From Cupriavidus sp. 2SB (GTDB lineage Bacteria > Pseudomonadota > Gammaproteobacteria > Burkholderiales > Burkholderiaceae): a stretch of DNA of 64,000 nt. The notes beneath the pieces are model-generated. The model saw only the letters and a list, made by a program, of their open reading frames with translations, did not search any database and was not told the DNA's origin. The stretch covers positions 21,185 through 85,184 of the forward strand of contig NZ_SCMX01000026.1 of assembly GCF_005503625.1 (NCBI RefSeq), in the 5' to 3' direction. Numbering within the stretch: the first letter of the stretch is position 1; the number at the start of each line of letters is the position of its first letter. Both the position numbers and the translations under genes were made by a program. Below are positions 24,433 through 33,992 of the stretch, one piece after another.

Positions 24433-25578
24433 TTGCGTTTTCTGCACACCGCCGACTGGCATCTGGGTCGGCTTTTCCATGCGCGCAGCCTGATCGAGGA
24501 TCAGGCTTATGTGCTCGACCAGTTCGTCACGCTCGTTCGTGACGTACGTCCCGACGCCGTGCTGATTGCCGGCGATGTCTATGACCGTGCCGTTCCGCCG
24601 CCCGAGGCCGTGGCACTGCTGGACGACGTGCTGGCCCGCATCGTAATTGGCGAGGGCGTGCCAGTGGTGATGATCGCCGGCAACCACGATAGCGCGCAGC
24701 GGCTCGATTTCGGCGCGCGCCTGATGGCGGGGCGCGGATTGCATGTGGCGGGCCGCGTCGGTGCGGCCACCACCTGCGTGACGCTGAGCGATGCGCATGG
24801 GGACGTCCGCATCTACGCGCTGCCTTACGCGGAACCCGCCGTGGTGCGCGATGCGCTGGGCGTTGACCTGTCATCGCACGAGGCCGCGCTAGGCGCGCAA
24901 CTGGATGCCATCCGCGCGGACCACCCGGCGGGTGTGCGATCCGTGGCGGTCGCCCATGCCTTCGTGGTGGGCGGCGCGGTCAGCGAATCGGAGCGCCCGC
25001 TGTCAGTGGGCGGCAGCGGCGCGGTGGCTGCCGAACTGTTCCATGGGTTCGATTTCGTGGCGCTCGGCCACCTGCACCGGCCCCAGACCATTGGCGGGCG
25101 GGTGCATTATTCAGGCTCGCTGCTCAAGTATTCGCTGTCGGAAGCCGATCACAGCAAGAGCGTGTCGCTGATCGAACTTGATGAAGCGGGCGGCGTACGC
25201 ATCGAACAAATGGCCTTGCAACCGCGCCGCAACCTGCGCATTCTGAACGGGGAGCTGGCGGCGTTGATCGCGGCCGGTGCCGGAGACGCGCACCGCGACG
25301 ATTATGTCCACGCCGTGCTGACCGATATCGGCGCGCTGCTGGACCCCATGGCGCGGCTGCGCGAGGTGTACCCCAACGCGCTGGCCATCGAACGTGCCAT
25401 CCTCGCCCGCAGTGGGCAGGCGGGCGAGGCCGGGCGCCAGCTTCGCGAACTCGACACAGGCAGTCTGTTCGCCAATTTTTTCCGCGAAGTGTCTGACGCG
25501 GACCTGAACGGCGACCAGCGCCGCGCACTCGACGATCTGCTCGCGAGCCTGGAGGCATCGGAAAGGGAATCGGCATGA
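24433..25578 (+). CDS. sbcD: Exonuclease subunit SbcD
   Basis: A 381-residue Mre11-type metallophosphoesterase when started at TTG 24433, giving (M)RFLHTADWHLGR, the canonical SbcD N-terminus, with AAGGA seven bases upstream. An in-frame ATG at 24352 would add 27 unrelated residues. Metal-binding motifs are present: DWH near 8-10, GDVYDR near 50, GNHD near 85, and GHLHRPQ near 215. With SbcC it forms an ATP-regulated nuclease that opens DNA hairpins and processes double-strand ends. It overlaps sbcC by four bases (ATGA), indicating coupled translation. Confidence 0.93.
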   Translation: MRFLHTADWHLGRLFHARSLIEDQAYVLDQFVTLVRDVRPDAVLIAGDVYDRAVPPPEAVALLDDVLARIVIGEGVPVVMIAGNHDSAQRLDFGARLMAGRGLHVAGRVGAATTCVTLSDAHGDVRIYALPYAEPAVVRDALGVDLSSHEAALGAQLDAIRADHPAGVRSVAVAHAFVVGGAVSESERPLSVGGSGAVAAELFHGFDFVALGHLHRPQTIGGRVHYSGSLLKYSLSEADHSKSVSLIELDEAGGVRIEQMALQPRRNLRILNGELAALIAAGAGDAHRDDYVHAVLTDIGALLDPMARLREVYPNALAIERAILARSGQAGEAGRQLRELDTGSLFANFFREVSDADLNGDQRRALDDLLASLEASERESA

Positions 25579-28500
25579 AACCGCTTTACCTGAAGCTGCA
25601 GGCGTTCGGACCGTTCGCCGCCACGGAAACCATCGACTTCACCCAGCTGGGTGATCAGGCATTTTTCCTGATCCACGGCCCCACGGGCGCGGGCAAGACC
25701 ACGCTGCTCGATGCCATCTGCTTTGCGCTCTATGGCGATACGTCGGGCGGCGAGCGCAGTCCGCAGGACATGCGCAGTGCGAACGCGGACCCCGCGCTGC
25801 GCACCGAGGTCACGCTGGAGTTCGCGCTGGGATCGATGCACTACCGCGTCACGCGCTCCCCCACGCAGGATCGGCCCAGCCAGCGCGCGGCGGGTGGGTT
25901 CGTCAAGGAGACGCCCAAGGCCCAGCTCGACGTGCAGCTCGACGGCGCGTGGAAGAGCCACGCCAGCCAACCCAACCGGGTGAGCGATGCGGTGCGCGAC
26001 CTGCTCGGCTTCGACAGCGCGCAGTTCCGGCAGGTCATCGTCCTGCCCCAGGGCCGTTTCCGCGAACTGCTGACGGCGGATTCGCGCGCGCGCCAGAACA
26101 TTCTGGAGCGACTGTTCCACACCGAGCTCTATCGCCGCGTGGAGGAACTGCTCAAGGAGCAGGCCGCTGGCATCCGCCGCGAAGCAGAGAACATCACGCT
26201 GCGGCGCAAGGCGCTGCTGGACCAGTACAAGATGGAATCGGTCGAGGTCATGGCCGGCCAGATCGGCGCACTGCAGGAGACATTGATCGAACTGCTGCGC
26301 CGTGAGGATATGGCGCGCGCCGCCAGCGAGGCCGCGCAGGCGTCGCTGCGCCGCGGCGAACTGGAGAGCACGCAGATCCAGGCGTGGCGCGAGGCCGAAG
26401 GCGTTCACGCGGTGTTTTCCGCGAAGGTGGCCGCCGTGGACGCCGATCGCACGCGTCTGCAGGCTGCGCGGCGCGCGGCGACTGTCACGCCGACCGTGCA
26501 GCATCTGGCGTCCGCGCAGCAAGAGCGTACGGAGGCGGCGTCCGCACTGGTACGCGCCGAAGCGTCGGCAGCAGGTGCCGCGCAGGCTGCCGATGCCGCC
26601 GCGCGCACGCTGCAGGCCGAACAGGCCCGCCACGGCGCACGCCTGGCCGCGCAGCGCACCGTCACCACGCTCGAGAATCTGTTGCCGCAGGCGTGCAAGC
26701 TTGGCGTGCTGCGCAATGCCGTGGCGCAGGCCGGGACGGAACTGGCGATGTCGCAGGCCGCCTGCACCAAGAAGGTGGAGCAGTTCCAGACGGCCACCGC
26801 CGCACTGAAAACCATCGAAGCCGACGCCGAACACGCCCGTGCAGCCAGTGCGGGACTGCAGGCATTGGAGTTGCGCATCGCCCATGCCCGCGAGCGCGCC
26901 GCGCGCATCGGCAAGTGCCGGCAGATCGAGGCCGGACTGGCTCCGCTGCGACAGGCACTGCTGGGTGCCGCCACGCTCAAGCGCACGGCAACCGAGGCGC
27001 GTGACGCGGCGCGGGCCGCCGTGCAGCAGGCCGAGGTCGACTGGCGATTCGGGCAGGCCGCGCGGCTGGCGGCTGGGTTGCGCCGGGGCGAGCAGTGCCC
27101 GGTCTGCGGCGGCAAGGACCACCCCGCACTGGCGCAACAGACGCTGGCGCTGGTGAGCGATGACGATCTGGATACCGTGCGCGCCACGCTGCGGCAGGCG
27201 GAAGACAAACTGGCCGAAGCGGTAGCGGCGCATCAGCAGGCCGACACACAGGTGCAGCAGGCACAGGCGCGGCTCGCAGACTTGTCCGAGGCCGCTGGCG
27301 ATGTTTCGGATGCTGGCGCGCAGGCGCTGGATGCGGAAGTCGCCGCGCTGGCGCAGTCCGTTGCCGTGGCCGCGCAGGCGGCAAAGCGCGCCGAGACGCT
27401 GGTCGCACAACTCGCGCAGGCCCGGACGCATCGCGAGGCATCGGAGGCCGCCGCACAGGCTGCCGATCATGCCGTGCGGGTCGCCGTGGCCCAACACGCG
27501 CGCCTCGAAGGGGAATGGCAGGCCCAATGCGAGCAGGTGCCCGAAGAATCGCGCGATCCCGATGTCATGCGCGCCACGCTGGAGGCCGCGCGTCGCGAGG
27601 CAGGCGCACTGGAAGCAGCGCTACAGGCCGCACAGGGAGCCGAGCGAGATGCCGTAGCCTTGCGTGCCGCCACGGCAGCGGCGCTGGCATCGGCCAATGC
27701 GGGGCTAGCGCAAGCCGACGCGCGACAAGCCCAACGCGAGGGCGCGTTGGCCGAGGCATTGCAGGCCGCGGCTTTCGCCGATCTCGATGCCTATCGCGCG
27801 GCATGCCTGCCCGACGACGAACTGGCGGCGCTGGACGAGTCCATCCGCGTGTTCGATGTGGAGTTGGCCAAGGCTACCGAATGGCGCGCCCGCACGGCCG
27901 CCATCGCGCAGTCTTTGCAGACACCAGACCTGCCCGCGCTGCTGGCCACGCGCGACGAGGGCGCGGTCCGGCTGGAAGCCGCTATCCGCGAGCGCAGCGA
28001 AGTGGCCGCCCAGCGCGATGCGCTGCTGCATTGCAAGGGTCAGGTCGATTCGCTGGCGGCGGAAGGCCGCGAGGTGGAGACGCGCTACGCGGTGCTCGGC
28101 CGCCTGTCCGAAGTGGCCAACGGCAACAATCCGCGCCGCATGACCTTCCAGCGCTTTGTGCTGGCCACGCTGCTCGACGAGGTGCTCGAGGCGGCCACGC
28201 TGCGGCTGATGCGCATGAGCCGAGGCCGCTACGCATTGCAGCGCGTGCGCGAGCAGGGCGACCAGCGTGTGGCGGGCGGACTCGAACTGGAAGTCTTCGA
28301 TCACGATACCGGCGCCACGCGCCCGGCCAATACGCTGTCTGGCGGAGAAGGCTTCCTGGCCTCGCTGTCGCTGGCGCTGGGACTGGCAGACGTGGTGCAG
28401 TCGCGCGCCGGCGGCATGCAACTCGACACCCTGTTCGTGGACGAAGGCTTTGGCACGCTCGATCCCGAAAGCCTCGATTTTGCGATCCGCACCTTGCTGG

Positions 28501-28628
28501 ATCTGCAGCAGGCCGGGCGCCTGGTGGGAATCATTTCCCACGTGACGGAGCTGCGGGAACGGATCGATGTAAGGCTGGAAGTCAGGCCGGGGGTGAGTGG
28601 GAGTCAGGCGGTGTTGAGGATGCCTTGA
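25575..28628 (+). CDS. sbcC: Exonuclease subunit SbcC
   Basis: A 1017-residue SMC/Rad50-like ATPase of normal length. Walker A GPTGAGKTT at 35-43. Long Ala/Glu/Gln/Arg-rich coiled coils occupy about 180-500 and 540-850, meeting at the zinc hook CPVCGG (about 508-513). The C-terminal lobe carries the ABC signature LSGGEG (about 921-926) and Walker B TLFVDEGFGTLD (about 950-962). It partners SbcD in cleaving hairpins and blocked ends during repair and replication. The first copy of a dispersed inverted-repeat element begins 23 bp behind the stop codon. Confidence 0.96.
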   Translation: MKPLYLKLQAFGPFAATETIDFTQLGDQAFFLIHGPTGAGKTTLLDAICFALYGDTSGGERSPQDMRSANADPALRTEVTLEFALGSMHYRVTRSPTQDRPSQRAAGGFVKETPKAQLDVQLDGAWKSHASQPNRVSDAVRDLLGFDSAQFRQVIVLPQGRFRELLTADSRARQNILERLFHTELYRRVEELLKEQAAGIRREAENITLRRKALLDQYKMESVEVMAGQIGALQETLIELLRREDMARAASEAAQASLRRGELESTQIQAWREAEGVHAVFSAKVAAVDADRTRLQAARRAATVTPTVQHLASAQQERTEAASALVRAEASAAGAAQAADAAARTLQAEQARHGARLAAQRTVTTLENLLPQACKLGVLRNAVAQAGTELAMSQAACTKKVEQFQTATAALKTIEADAEHARAASAGLQALELRIAHARERAARIGKCRQIEAGLAPLRQALLGAATLKRTATEARDAARAAVQQAEVDWRFGQAARLAAGLRRGEQCPVCGGKDHPALAQQTLALVSDDDLDTVRATLRQAEDKLAEAVAAHQQADTQVQQAQARLADLSEAAGDVSDAGAQALDAEVAALAQSVAVAAQAAKRAETLVAQLAQARTHREASEAAAQAADHAVRVAVAQHARLEGEWQAQCEQVPEESRDPDVMRATLEAARREAGALEAALQAAQGAERDAVALRAATAAALASANAGLAQADARQAQREGALAEALQAAAFADLDAYRAACLPDDELAALDESIRVFDVELAKATEWRARTAAIAQSLQTPDLPALLATRDEGAVRLEAAIRERSEVAAQRDALLHCKGQVDSLAAEGREVETRYAVLGRLSEVANGNNPRRMTFQRFVLATLLDEVLEAATLRLMRMSRGRYALQRVREQGDQRVAGGLELEVFDHDTGATRPANTLSGGEGFLASLSLALGLADVVQSRAGGMQLDTLFVDEGFGTLDPESLDFAIRTLLDLQQAGRLVGIISHVTELRERIDVRLEVRPGVSGSQAVLRMP

Positions 28629-28651
28629 CGTCCGTTGTCTCGCTCTGTTGT

Positions 28652-28800
28652 TGCTCCCCTCTCCCGCCTAATCTTTCTCCCCTCTCCCGCTTGCGGGAGA
28701 GGGGCGGGGGAGAGGGCCAGCAGTTCAAATTGCGACGCGTCGGCAAGCAGAACCTCCAGCCCTCTCCCCCAACCCCTCTCCCAAAGGGAGAGGGGAGCAA
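28652..28800 (-). repeat. Dispersed palindromic repeat, copy A
   Basis: About 149 bp. Both ends are CCCCTCTCCC-type hairpins (CTCTCCCGCTTGCGGGAGAG at one side, CTCTCCCAAAGGGAGAG at the other). They flank a unique core containing, on the minus strand, GGTTCTGCTTGCCGAC. It is oriented opposite to copies B and C and lies directly behind sbcC. Confidence 0.85.
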
Positions 28801-28923
28801 AGAATAAGCGGGACAGCGGAGTAACCCCCGCCACATTGCTGCACCGCAAAACGTCCGCTGCGCGATTATCGCCCTTCCCGCGCCAACCCTTATTGCCGCG
28901 CGGAAGGGTGGCGTGTAACCTTT

Positions 28924-28957
28924 GTTCATTCTGCGAATTGGAGTTCGTATAGCGAAC
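28924..28957. promoter_or_regulatory. IclR-type operator upstream of pcaIJF
   Basis: GTTCGTATAGCGAAC (28943-28957) is a perfect GTTCG-N5-CGAAC palindrome. An imperfect copy, GTTCATTCTGCGAAT, starts 19 bp earlier. This is the operator pattern of PcaR/PcaU/PobR-type IclR regulators, fitting control of the beta-ketoadipate genes. Confidence 0.6.
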
Positions 28958-29179
28958 GCGCTTGCGAGCCGTCCCAATAACGCGCAGATTCTCGCAAGGC
29001 CGCCAAGAAGACGGCCGTCAAGACAACTGCAAGTTGGACCCTGTCCTCGTGTGTGATCGGAACGGATCGGCGCACGGACTGGACGCCCGTCTGAGCAGAC
29101 CACCGGAGACACTCTTTGCGTGCCGCACTTTGTGGCCGGTCCCGGTGCGATGTCGGACCCCTTCCGTACTGGAACGCAA

Positions 29180-29863
29180 GTGATCAACAAGCTATATGAC
29201 TCGGTGGAAGCGGCAGTGGCCGGTATCCACGATGGCGCCACGATCCTGATCGGTGGTTTTGGCCTGGCAGGTATGCCGGCGGAGCTGATCGATGCACTGA
29301 TCGCCTCGGGTGCGCGCGACCTCACCATCGTCAACAACAACGCCGGCAACGGCGATACGGGCCTGGCGGCGCTGCTCAAGACCAAGCGCGTACGCAAGAT
29401 CATTTGCTCGTTCCCGCGCCAGGCGGATTCGTATGTGTTCGATTCGCTGTACCACGCAGGCGAAATCGAACTGGAACTGGTGCCGCAGGGCAACCTGGCC
29501 GAGCGCATCCGCGCGGCGGGTGCCGGCATCGGCGGTTTCTTCACGCGCACGGCCTACGGCACCCCGTTGGCTGACGGCAAGGAAACGCGCATCATCGACG
29601 GCCAGGGCTACGTGTTCGAAAGCCCGATCCACGCCGACTTCGCACTGATCAAGGCCGATACCGCCGACCGTTGGGGCAACCTCACTTACCGCAAGACGGC
29701 CCGCAACTTCGGCCCGATCATGGCGATGGCCGCCAAGTGCGCCATCGTTCAGGTCAGCCATGTGGTGGAGCTGGGCGAGATGGACCCCGAGCACATCGTC
29801 ACGCCGGGCCTGTTCGTCAAGCGTGTGGTGAAGGTTGCTGGCGCCGCCGCCAAGGCCGCCTGA
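29180..29863 (+). CDS. pcaI: 3-oxoadipate CoA-transferase subunit A
   Basis: A 227-residue class I CoA-transferase alpha subunit. GTG 29180 gives the canonical N-terminus (M)INKLYDSVEAAVAGI and has GGAA upstream. ATG 29120 would add 20 unsupported residues. The CoA-binding loop GGFGLAGMP is at about 25-33, and the conserved NNNAGNGDTGL follows near 52. With PcaJ it transfers CoA from succinyl-CoA to beta-ketoadipate, the penultimate step of aromatic degradation through protocatechuate or catechol. It is first in pcaIJF; an IclR-type operator lies upstream. A succinyl-CoA:acetoacetate transferase is the main alternative, made less likely by the pcaF neighbour. Confidence 0.88.
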   Translation: MINKLYDSVEAAVAGIHDGATILIGGFGLAGMPAELIDALIASGARDLTIVNNNAGNGDTGLAALLKTKRVRKIICSFPRQADSYVFDSLYHAGEIELELVPQGNLAERIRAAGAGIGGFFTRTAYGTPLADGKETRIIDGQGYVFESPIHADFALIKADTADRWGNLTYRKTARNFGPIMAMAAKCAIVQVSHVVELGEMDPEHIVTPGLFVKRVVKVAGAAAKAA

Positions 29864-29882
29864 GCGCAAGGAGAAAAATACG

Positions 29883-30530
29883 ATGCAACGCCTGACCCGC
29901 GATCAGATGGCCGCCCGCGTGGCCAAAGACATTCCGGAAGGTGCCGTGGTGAACCTCGGCATCGGCCTGCCCACCCTCGTCGGCAATCACCTGCCGGCCG
30001 ACCGTGAAATCCTGCTGCACAGCGAGAACGGCCTGCTCGGCATGGGCTCCGCACCGCCCCCGGGCGAGGAAGACGGCGACCTGATCAACGCCGGCAAGCA
30101 GCCCGTGACGATCAAGGCCGGTGGTTCGTACTTCCACCACGCCGATTCGTTTGCAATGATGCGCGGCGGCCACCTCGACTTTTGCGTGCTGGGCGCGTTC
30201 CAGGTGTCGCAGCGTGGTGACCTGGCCAACTGGCATACCGGCGCGCCGGGCGCCATCCCCGCCGTGGGCGGCGCGATGGACCTCGCCATCGGCGCCAAGC
30301 AGGTGTTCGTGATGATGGAACACCAGACCAAGCAGGGCGAGAGCAAGGTCGTGGCCGAATGCACGTACCCGCTGACCGGCATCGGCTGCGTGACGCGTAT
30401 CTATACGGACCTGGCCACCATCGACGTGACGCCCGATGGCCTGGTGGCCCGCGATCTCGTCGACGGCCTGTCGTTCGACGAACTGCAACGCCTGACCGGC
30501 GTGCCCCTGAAGCAGGCCGTAGCCGCCTGA
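29883..30530 (+). CDS. pcaJ: 3-oxoadipate CoA-transferase subunit B
   Basis: A 215-residue beta subunit of the class I CoA-transferase. The catalytic glutamate lies in LLHSENGLLGMG (about residue 49-50), the Ser-Glu-Asn-Gly motif of this family. GGxxSYF and the later FVMMEHQTK are also typical. AAGGAG lies nine bases before ATG 29883; the longer in-frame reading is the tail of pcaI. It assembles with PcaI as a heterotetramer in the cytoplasm. It is separated from pcaI by 19 bp and from pcaF by 29 bp, consistent with one transcript. Confidence 0.9.
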   Translation: MQRLTRDQMAARVAKDIPEGAVVNLGIGLPTLVGNHLPADREILLHSENGLLGMGSAPPPGEEDGDLINAGKQPVTIKAGGSYFHHADSFAMMRGGHLDFCVLGAFQVSQRGDLANWHTGAPGAIPAVGGAMDLAIGAKQVFVMMEHQTKQGESKVVAECTYPLTGIGCVTRIYTDLATIDVTPDGLVARDLVDGLSFDELQRLTGVPLKQAVAA

Positions 30531-30559
30531 CCCTCCACCCAGAACGAGTGAGACAGAAC

Positions 30560-31762
30560 ATGAGCGACGCATTTATCGTTGACGCCATCCGTACCCCGAT
30601 CGGTCGCTACGGCGGCAGCCTGTCCGCCGTGCGCGCGGACGATCTGGGCGCAGTGCCGCTGAAGGCCCTGATGGCACGCAATCCGAACCTGGACTGGAAG
30701 GCCATCGACGACGTGATCTTCGGCAACGCCAACCAGGCCGGCGAAGACAACCGCAACGTGGCGCGCATGTCGTCGCTGCTGGCCGGCCTGCCGCAGGACG
30801 TGCCGGGCTCGACGATCAACCGCCTGTGCGGTTCGGGCATGGATGCCACCGGCACGGCAGCGCGCGCGCTGAAGTCCGGCGAGACCAACCTGATGATCTC
30901 GGGCGGCGTGGAAAGCATGAGCCGCGCCCCGTTCGTGATGGGCAAGGCCACGTCGGCCTTCTCGCGCGATGCGCAGATTTTCGACACCACCATCGGCTGG
31001 CGCTTCATCAACCCGGCGATGCGTGCGGCCTACGGCGTGGACTCGATGCCCGAGACCGCCGAGAACGTGGCCACCGACTACAAGATCAGCCGCGAAGACC
31101 AGGATCTGATGGCGCTTCGCAGCCAGGAAAAGGCTTCGCGCGCACAGGCCGACGGTACGCTGGCCCAGGAAATCACCGCCGTGACGATCGCCCAGAAGAA
31201 GGGCGACCCGCTGGTGGTGGATCGTGACGAGCACCCGCGTGCCACGAGCATGGAAGCGCTGGCCAAGCTGCGCGGCGTGGTGCGTCCGGACGGCACCGTC
31301 ACGGCCGGCAATGCGTCGGGCGTGAACGATGGCGCCTGCGCCATCCTGCTGGCAAGCGAAGCCGGCCTGAAGCAGCACAACCTGAAGCCGCGCGCCCGCA
31401 TCGTGGGCATGGCCACGGCTGGCGTGGCACCGCGCGTGATGGGCATCGGCCCGGCACCGGCCACCCAGAAGCTGATGAAGCAACTGGGCATGACGCTGGA
31501 CCAGATCGACGTGATCGAACTGAACGAAGCCTTTGCCGCACAGGGCCTGGCCGTGCTGCGCGAACTGGGCATCGCCGACGATGACAAGCGCGTGAACCCG
31601 AACGGCGGCGCCATCGCCCTGGGCCACCCGCTGGGCATGAGCGGCGCGCGTCTGGTGACGACTGCGCTGTACCAACTGGAGCGTACCAATGGCCGCTTCG
31701 CGCTGTGCACGATGTGCATCGGCGTGGGCCAGGGTATTGCGATGGTGATCGAGCGGGTTTGA
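30560..31762 (+). CDS. pcaF: 3-oxoadipyl-CoA thiolase
   Basis: A 400-residue thiolase, the exact usual length for PcaF. Nucleophile Cys90 in NRLCGSGMDA, His in GHPLGMSGAR (about 356) and the second catalytic Cys in CTMCIGVGQG (about 386) are all present. It cleaves beta-ketoadipyl-CoA to succinyl-CoA and acetyl-CoA, finishing the beta-ketoadipate pathway. Direct linkage to pcaIJ supports this over generic acetyl-CoA acetyltransferase. ATG 30560 was chosen because upstream in-frame sequence is a shadow of pcaJ. Dispersed repeat copy B begins 22 bp behind the stop. Confidence 0.92.
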   Translation: MSDAFIVDAIRTPIGRYGGSLSAVRADDLGAVPLKALMARNPNLDWKAIDDVIFGNANQAGEDNRNVARMSSLLAGLPQDVPGSTINRLCGSGMDATGTAARALKSGETNLMISGGVESMSRAPFVMGKATSAFSRDAQIFDTTIGWRFINPAMRAAYGVDSMPETAENVATDYKISREDQDLMALRSQEKASRAQADGTLAQEITAVTIAQKKGDPLVVDRDEHPRATSMEALAKLRGVVRPDGTVTAGNASGVNDGACAILLASEAGLKQHNLKPRARIVGMATAGVAPRVMGIGPAPATQKLMKQLGMTLDQIDVIELNEAFAAQGLAVLRELGIADDDKRVNPNGGAIALGHPLGMSGARLVTTALYQLERTNGRFALCTMCIGVGQGIAMVIERV

Positions 31763-32106
31763 GGTTGTTGATTGCCTGACGTTTTGCTCCCCTCTCCCAT
31801 GGAATGGGAGAGGGGTTGGGGGAGAGGGCTGGAGGTTCTGCTTGCCGATCATTGGCAATTGCACCGCTGGCCCTCTCCCCCGCCCCTCTCCCGCTCGCGG
31901 GAGAGGGGAGAAAGACAAACAAGGCAGAGAACGCAATACCTCAAAGCGCTTAATTTCCGACATTTCCCGCCGTTAGTTTGAGCGGGAAGTTTCAGTGGTG
32001 TCTCTTCCCCAACGAGGTAGAGCATTGCGGCCAGACCGACGGGCTCGCCGGTCTTGCCGCATCTTTTTCCGTATGTCCCGGCGCTTGATGCCGGTGGAGT
32101 ATCGAG
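31763..32106 (+). other. Intergenic region with repeat copy B and SDR leader
   Basis: 344 bases. Repeat copy B occupies 31785-31911. The remainder is an A/T-richer stretch (about 31920-32000) likely to hold the promoter of the dehydrogenase gene. No gene is supportable. Confidence 0.5.
31785..31911 (+). repeat. Dispersed palindromic repeat, copy B
   Basis: About 127 bp. Terminal CTCTCCC/GGGAGAG hairpins flank a core with GGTTCTGCTTGCCGA (31834-31848) followed by a TTGGCAATTGCACCGC segment shared with copy C. It is directly behind pcaF and has the same orientation as copy C. Confidence 0.85.
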
Positions 32107-32838
32107 ATGTCCCTTCCCGTTGCCACGCTTGTCACCGGCGCCAGTTCCGGTATTGGCCGTGCCATTGCCGAAATGCTGCTCGCCGACGGCGTGACGCGTG
32201 TGATCAACGTCGACTATGCTGAACCGACGTGGTCACATCCGAACCTGACCTTCTTCCAGGCCGACCTGACCAACGCCGACGCCACGCGCGCGGTGGCGGC
32301 GCAGGTGACCTCGCAATACGCGGTGACGCGGCTGGTGAACAACGCCGGCGCTACCCGCCCCGGCACGGCCGATACGGCCACCGCCGCGGATCTCGACTAT
32401 GTCGTGGGCCTCACGTTGCAGGCCACGATGCTGCTGACCCAGGCCTGCCTGCCCGCGATGCGCGCGGCCGGCTTTGGCCGCATCGTCAACATGGCCTCGC
32501 GCGCGGCGCTGGGCAAGCCCGAGCGCGTGGTGTATTCCGCAGCCAAGGCAGGGCTGGTTGGCATGACCCGAACGCTGGCGATGGAGCTGGGCGGCGACGG
32601 TATCACCGTCAACGCCGTGGCACCGGGTCCCATCGCCACCGAGCTGTTCCGAAAGAGCAATCCCGAGGGCAGCGAACAGACACGGCGCATCCTGGCAAGT
32701 ATCGCCGTGAAACGCATGGGTACCCCGGAAGACGTGGCGCGTGCCTCGCTGTTCTTCCTCGCCCCCGAAAATGGTTTCGTTACCGGACAGGTGCTGTACG
32801 TCTGCGGCGGAACCACGCTTGGTGTGGCGCCCGTATAA
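32107..32838 (+). CDS. Short-chain dehydrogenase/reductase
   Basis: A 243-residue classical SDR. NAD(P)-binding TGASSGIG at 10-17, NNAG near 78-81, and active-site Ser in NMASRA with Tyr143 and Lys147 in YSAAK. PG motif (APGPIATELF) and a C-terminal GQVLYVCGG complete the family pattern. The acidic residue after beta-2 (NVDYAEP) suggests NAD rather than NADP preference. The substrate is not predictable. GGAG lies eight bases before the ATG. A Bug-type receptor gene follows 112 bp downstream, which may indicate a shared catabolic role for an imported carboxylate. Confidence 0.9.
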   Translation: MSLPVATLVTGASSGIGRAIAEMLLADGVTRVINVDYAEPTWSHPNLTFFQADLTNADATRAVAAQVTSQYAVTRLVNNAGATRPGTADTATAADLDYVVGLTLQATMLLTQACLPAMRAAGFGRIVNMASRAALGKPERVVYSAAKAGLVGMTRTLAMELGGDGITVNAVAPGPIATELFRKSNPEGSEQTRRILASIAVKRMGTPEDVARASLFFLAPENGFVTGQVLYVCGGTTLGVAPV

Positions 32839-32950
32839 GAAGTCGAAGTTGCCCGCCCCAAGGCACGGGGTGGAAGAGCGATTCAAGCATTGCGCCCGCG
32901 GCACTCACAAGGTTTGCCGGCGTGCGTAGCATCAACTCCTGGAGCACAGT

Positions 32951-33955
32951 ATGAGCAACACCATTCACACCTCGAAGGCGCGCAGACGCCTGCTGGCCGC
33001 TGGCGTGGCACTGGCCGCCGGCTTTGCCACCATGACCGGCGCGCAGGCGCAGGGCACGTACCCGACCAAGCCGATCACCATGGTCGTGCCGTTCTCGGCA
33101 GGCGGCACCACCGACATCCTGGCCCGCATCGTCAGCCTGCAACTGGGCAAGGCACTGGGCCAGCCGGTCGTCGTGGACAACCGTCCGGGCGCTGGCGGCA
33201 ACATTGGAGCATCGCTGGCTGCCAAGGCACCGGCTGACGGCTACACGCTGTTCATGGGCACCATCGGCACGCACGCCATCAACCAGTCGCTGTACTCGAA
33301 GCTGCCGTTCGATCCGGTCAAGGATTTCGCGCCGATCACGCGTATCGCCATGGTGCCGAACATCGTTGTGGTGAACCCGAAGGTGCCGGTCCACAACATC
33401 AAGGAACTGATCGCCTACGTGAAGGCGAATCCGGACAAGCTGTCGTACGGTTCGTCGGGCAGCGGCTCGTCGATGCACCTGTCGGGCGAGCTGTTCAACT
33501 CGATGACGGGCCTGCACATTCAGCACATCCCGTACAAGGGCAGCGCCCCGGCCGTGAACGACCTGCTGGGCAACCAGATCGGCCTGATGTTCGACAACCT
33601 GCCGTCGTCGTTCCAGCACGTGAAGGCTGGCAAGCTGCGCGCACTGGCCGTGACCTCGGGCAAGCGCTCGCCGGCCCTGCCGGACGTGCCGACCGTGGCC
33701 GAAGCCGGCGTGCCTGGCTATGAAGCCACGTCGTGGTTCGCGCTGTACGCCACGGGCGGCACGCCGCAGCCGATCGTCGACCGCATCAACGCCGAAGTGG
33801 TCAAGATCCTGGCCATGCCGGAAGTGAAGAAGCAGATGGCCGAGCAGGGCGCCGAGCCCAACCCGGAAAAGCCGGCACAGCTGGCCGCTTTCATGAAGTC
33901 CGAAGCCACCAAGTGGGCCAAGGTCGTGAAGGCTTCGGGCGCAACGGTGGACTGA
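32951..33955 (+). CDS. Bug-family tripartite tricarboxylate transporter substrate-binding protein
   Basis: A 334-residue periplasmic receptor. Signal peptide about 1-33 with an Arg-rich n-region and AQA cleavage. The Bug-family opening YPTKPITMVVPFSAGGTTDILARI and the VVDNRPGAGGNIGASLAAKAPADGYTL motif follow. C-terminal EVKKQMAEQGAEP is also typical. Bug receptors bind carboxylates such as aspartate, citrate or aromatic acids and are hugely expanded in Bordetella, Cupriavidus and relatives. Most, like this one, lack adjacent TctAB permease genes. Preceded by GGAG and ended by a strong terminator at 33993-34019. Confidence 0.93.
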   Translation: MSNTIHTSKARRRLLAAGVALAAGFATMTGAQAQGTYPTKPITMVVPFSAGGTTDILARIVSLQLGKALGQPVVVDNRPGAGGNIGASLAAKAPADGYTLFMGTIGTHAINQSLYSKLPFDPVKDFAPITRIAMVPNIVVVNPKVPVHNIKELIAYVKANPDKLSYGSSGSGSSMHLSGELFNSMTGLHIQHIPYKGSAPAVNDLLGNQIGLMFDNLPSSFQHVKAGKLRALAVTSGKRSPALPDVPTVAEAGVPGYEATSWFALYATGGTPQPIVDRINAEVVKILAMPEVKKQMAEQGAEPNPEKPAQLAAFMKSEATKWAKVVKASGATVD

Positions 33956-33992
33956 TCCAGTTCCCGACCGCTTTTGCAGTTCGTGGTACTGA

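Larger units (their letters stand above)
28629..29179 (+). other. Intergenic region: repeat copy A and pca promoter region
   Basis: 551 bases. The first third is dispersed repeat copy A. The middle shows nothing I can interpret. At 28924-28957 lie two GTTC-N7-GAA-type boxes typical of IclR-family regulators. The last 200 bases are a long untranslated leader of pcaI. No gene is supportable. Confidence 0.6.
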
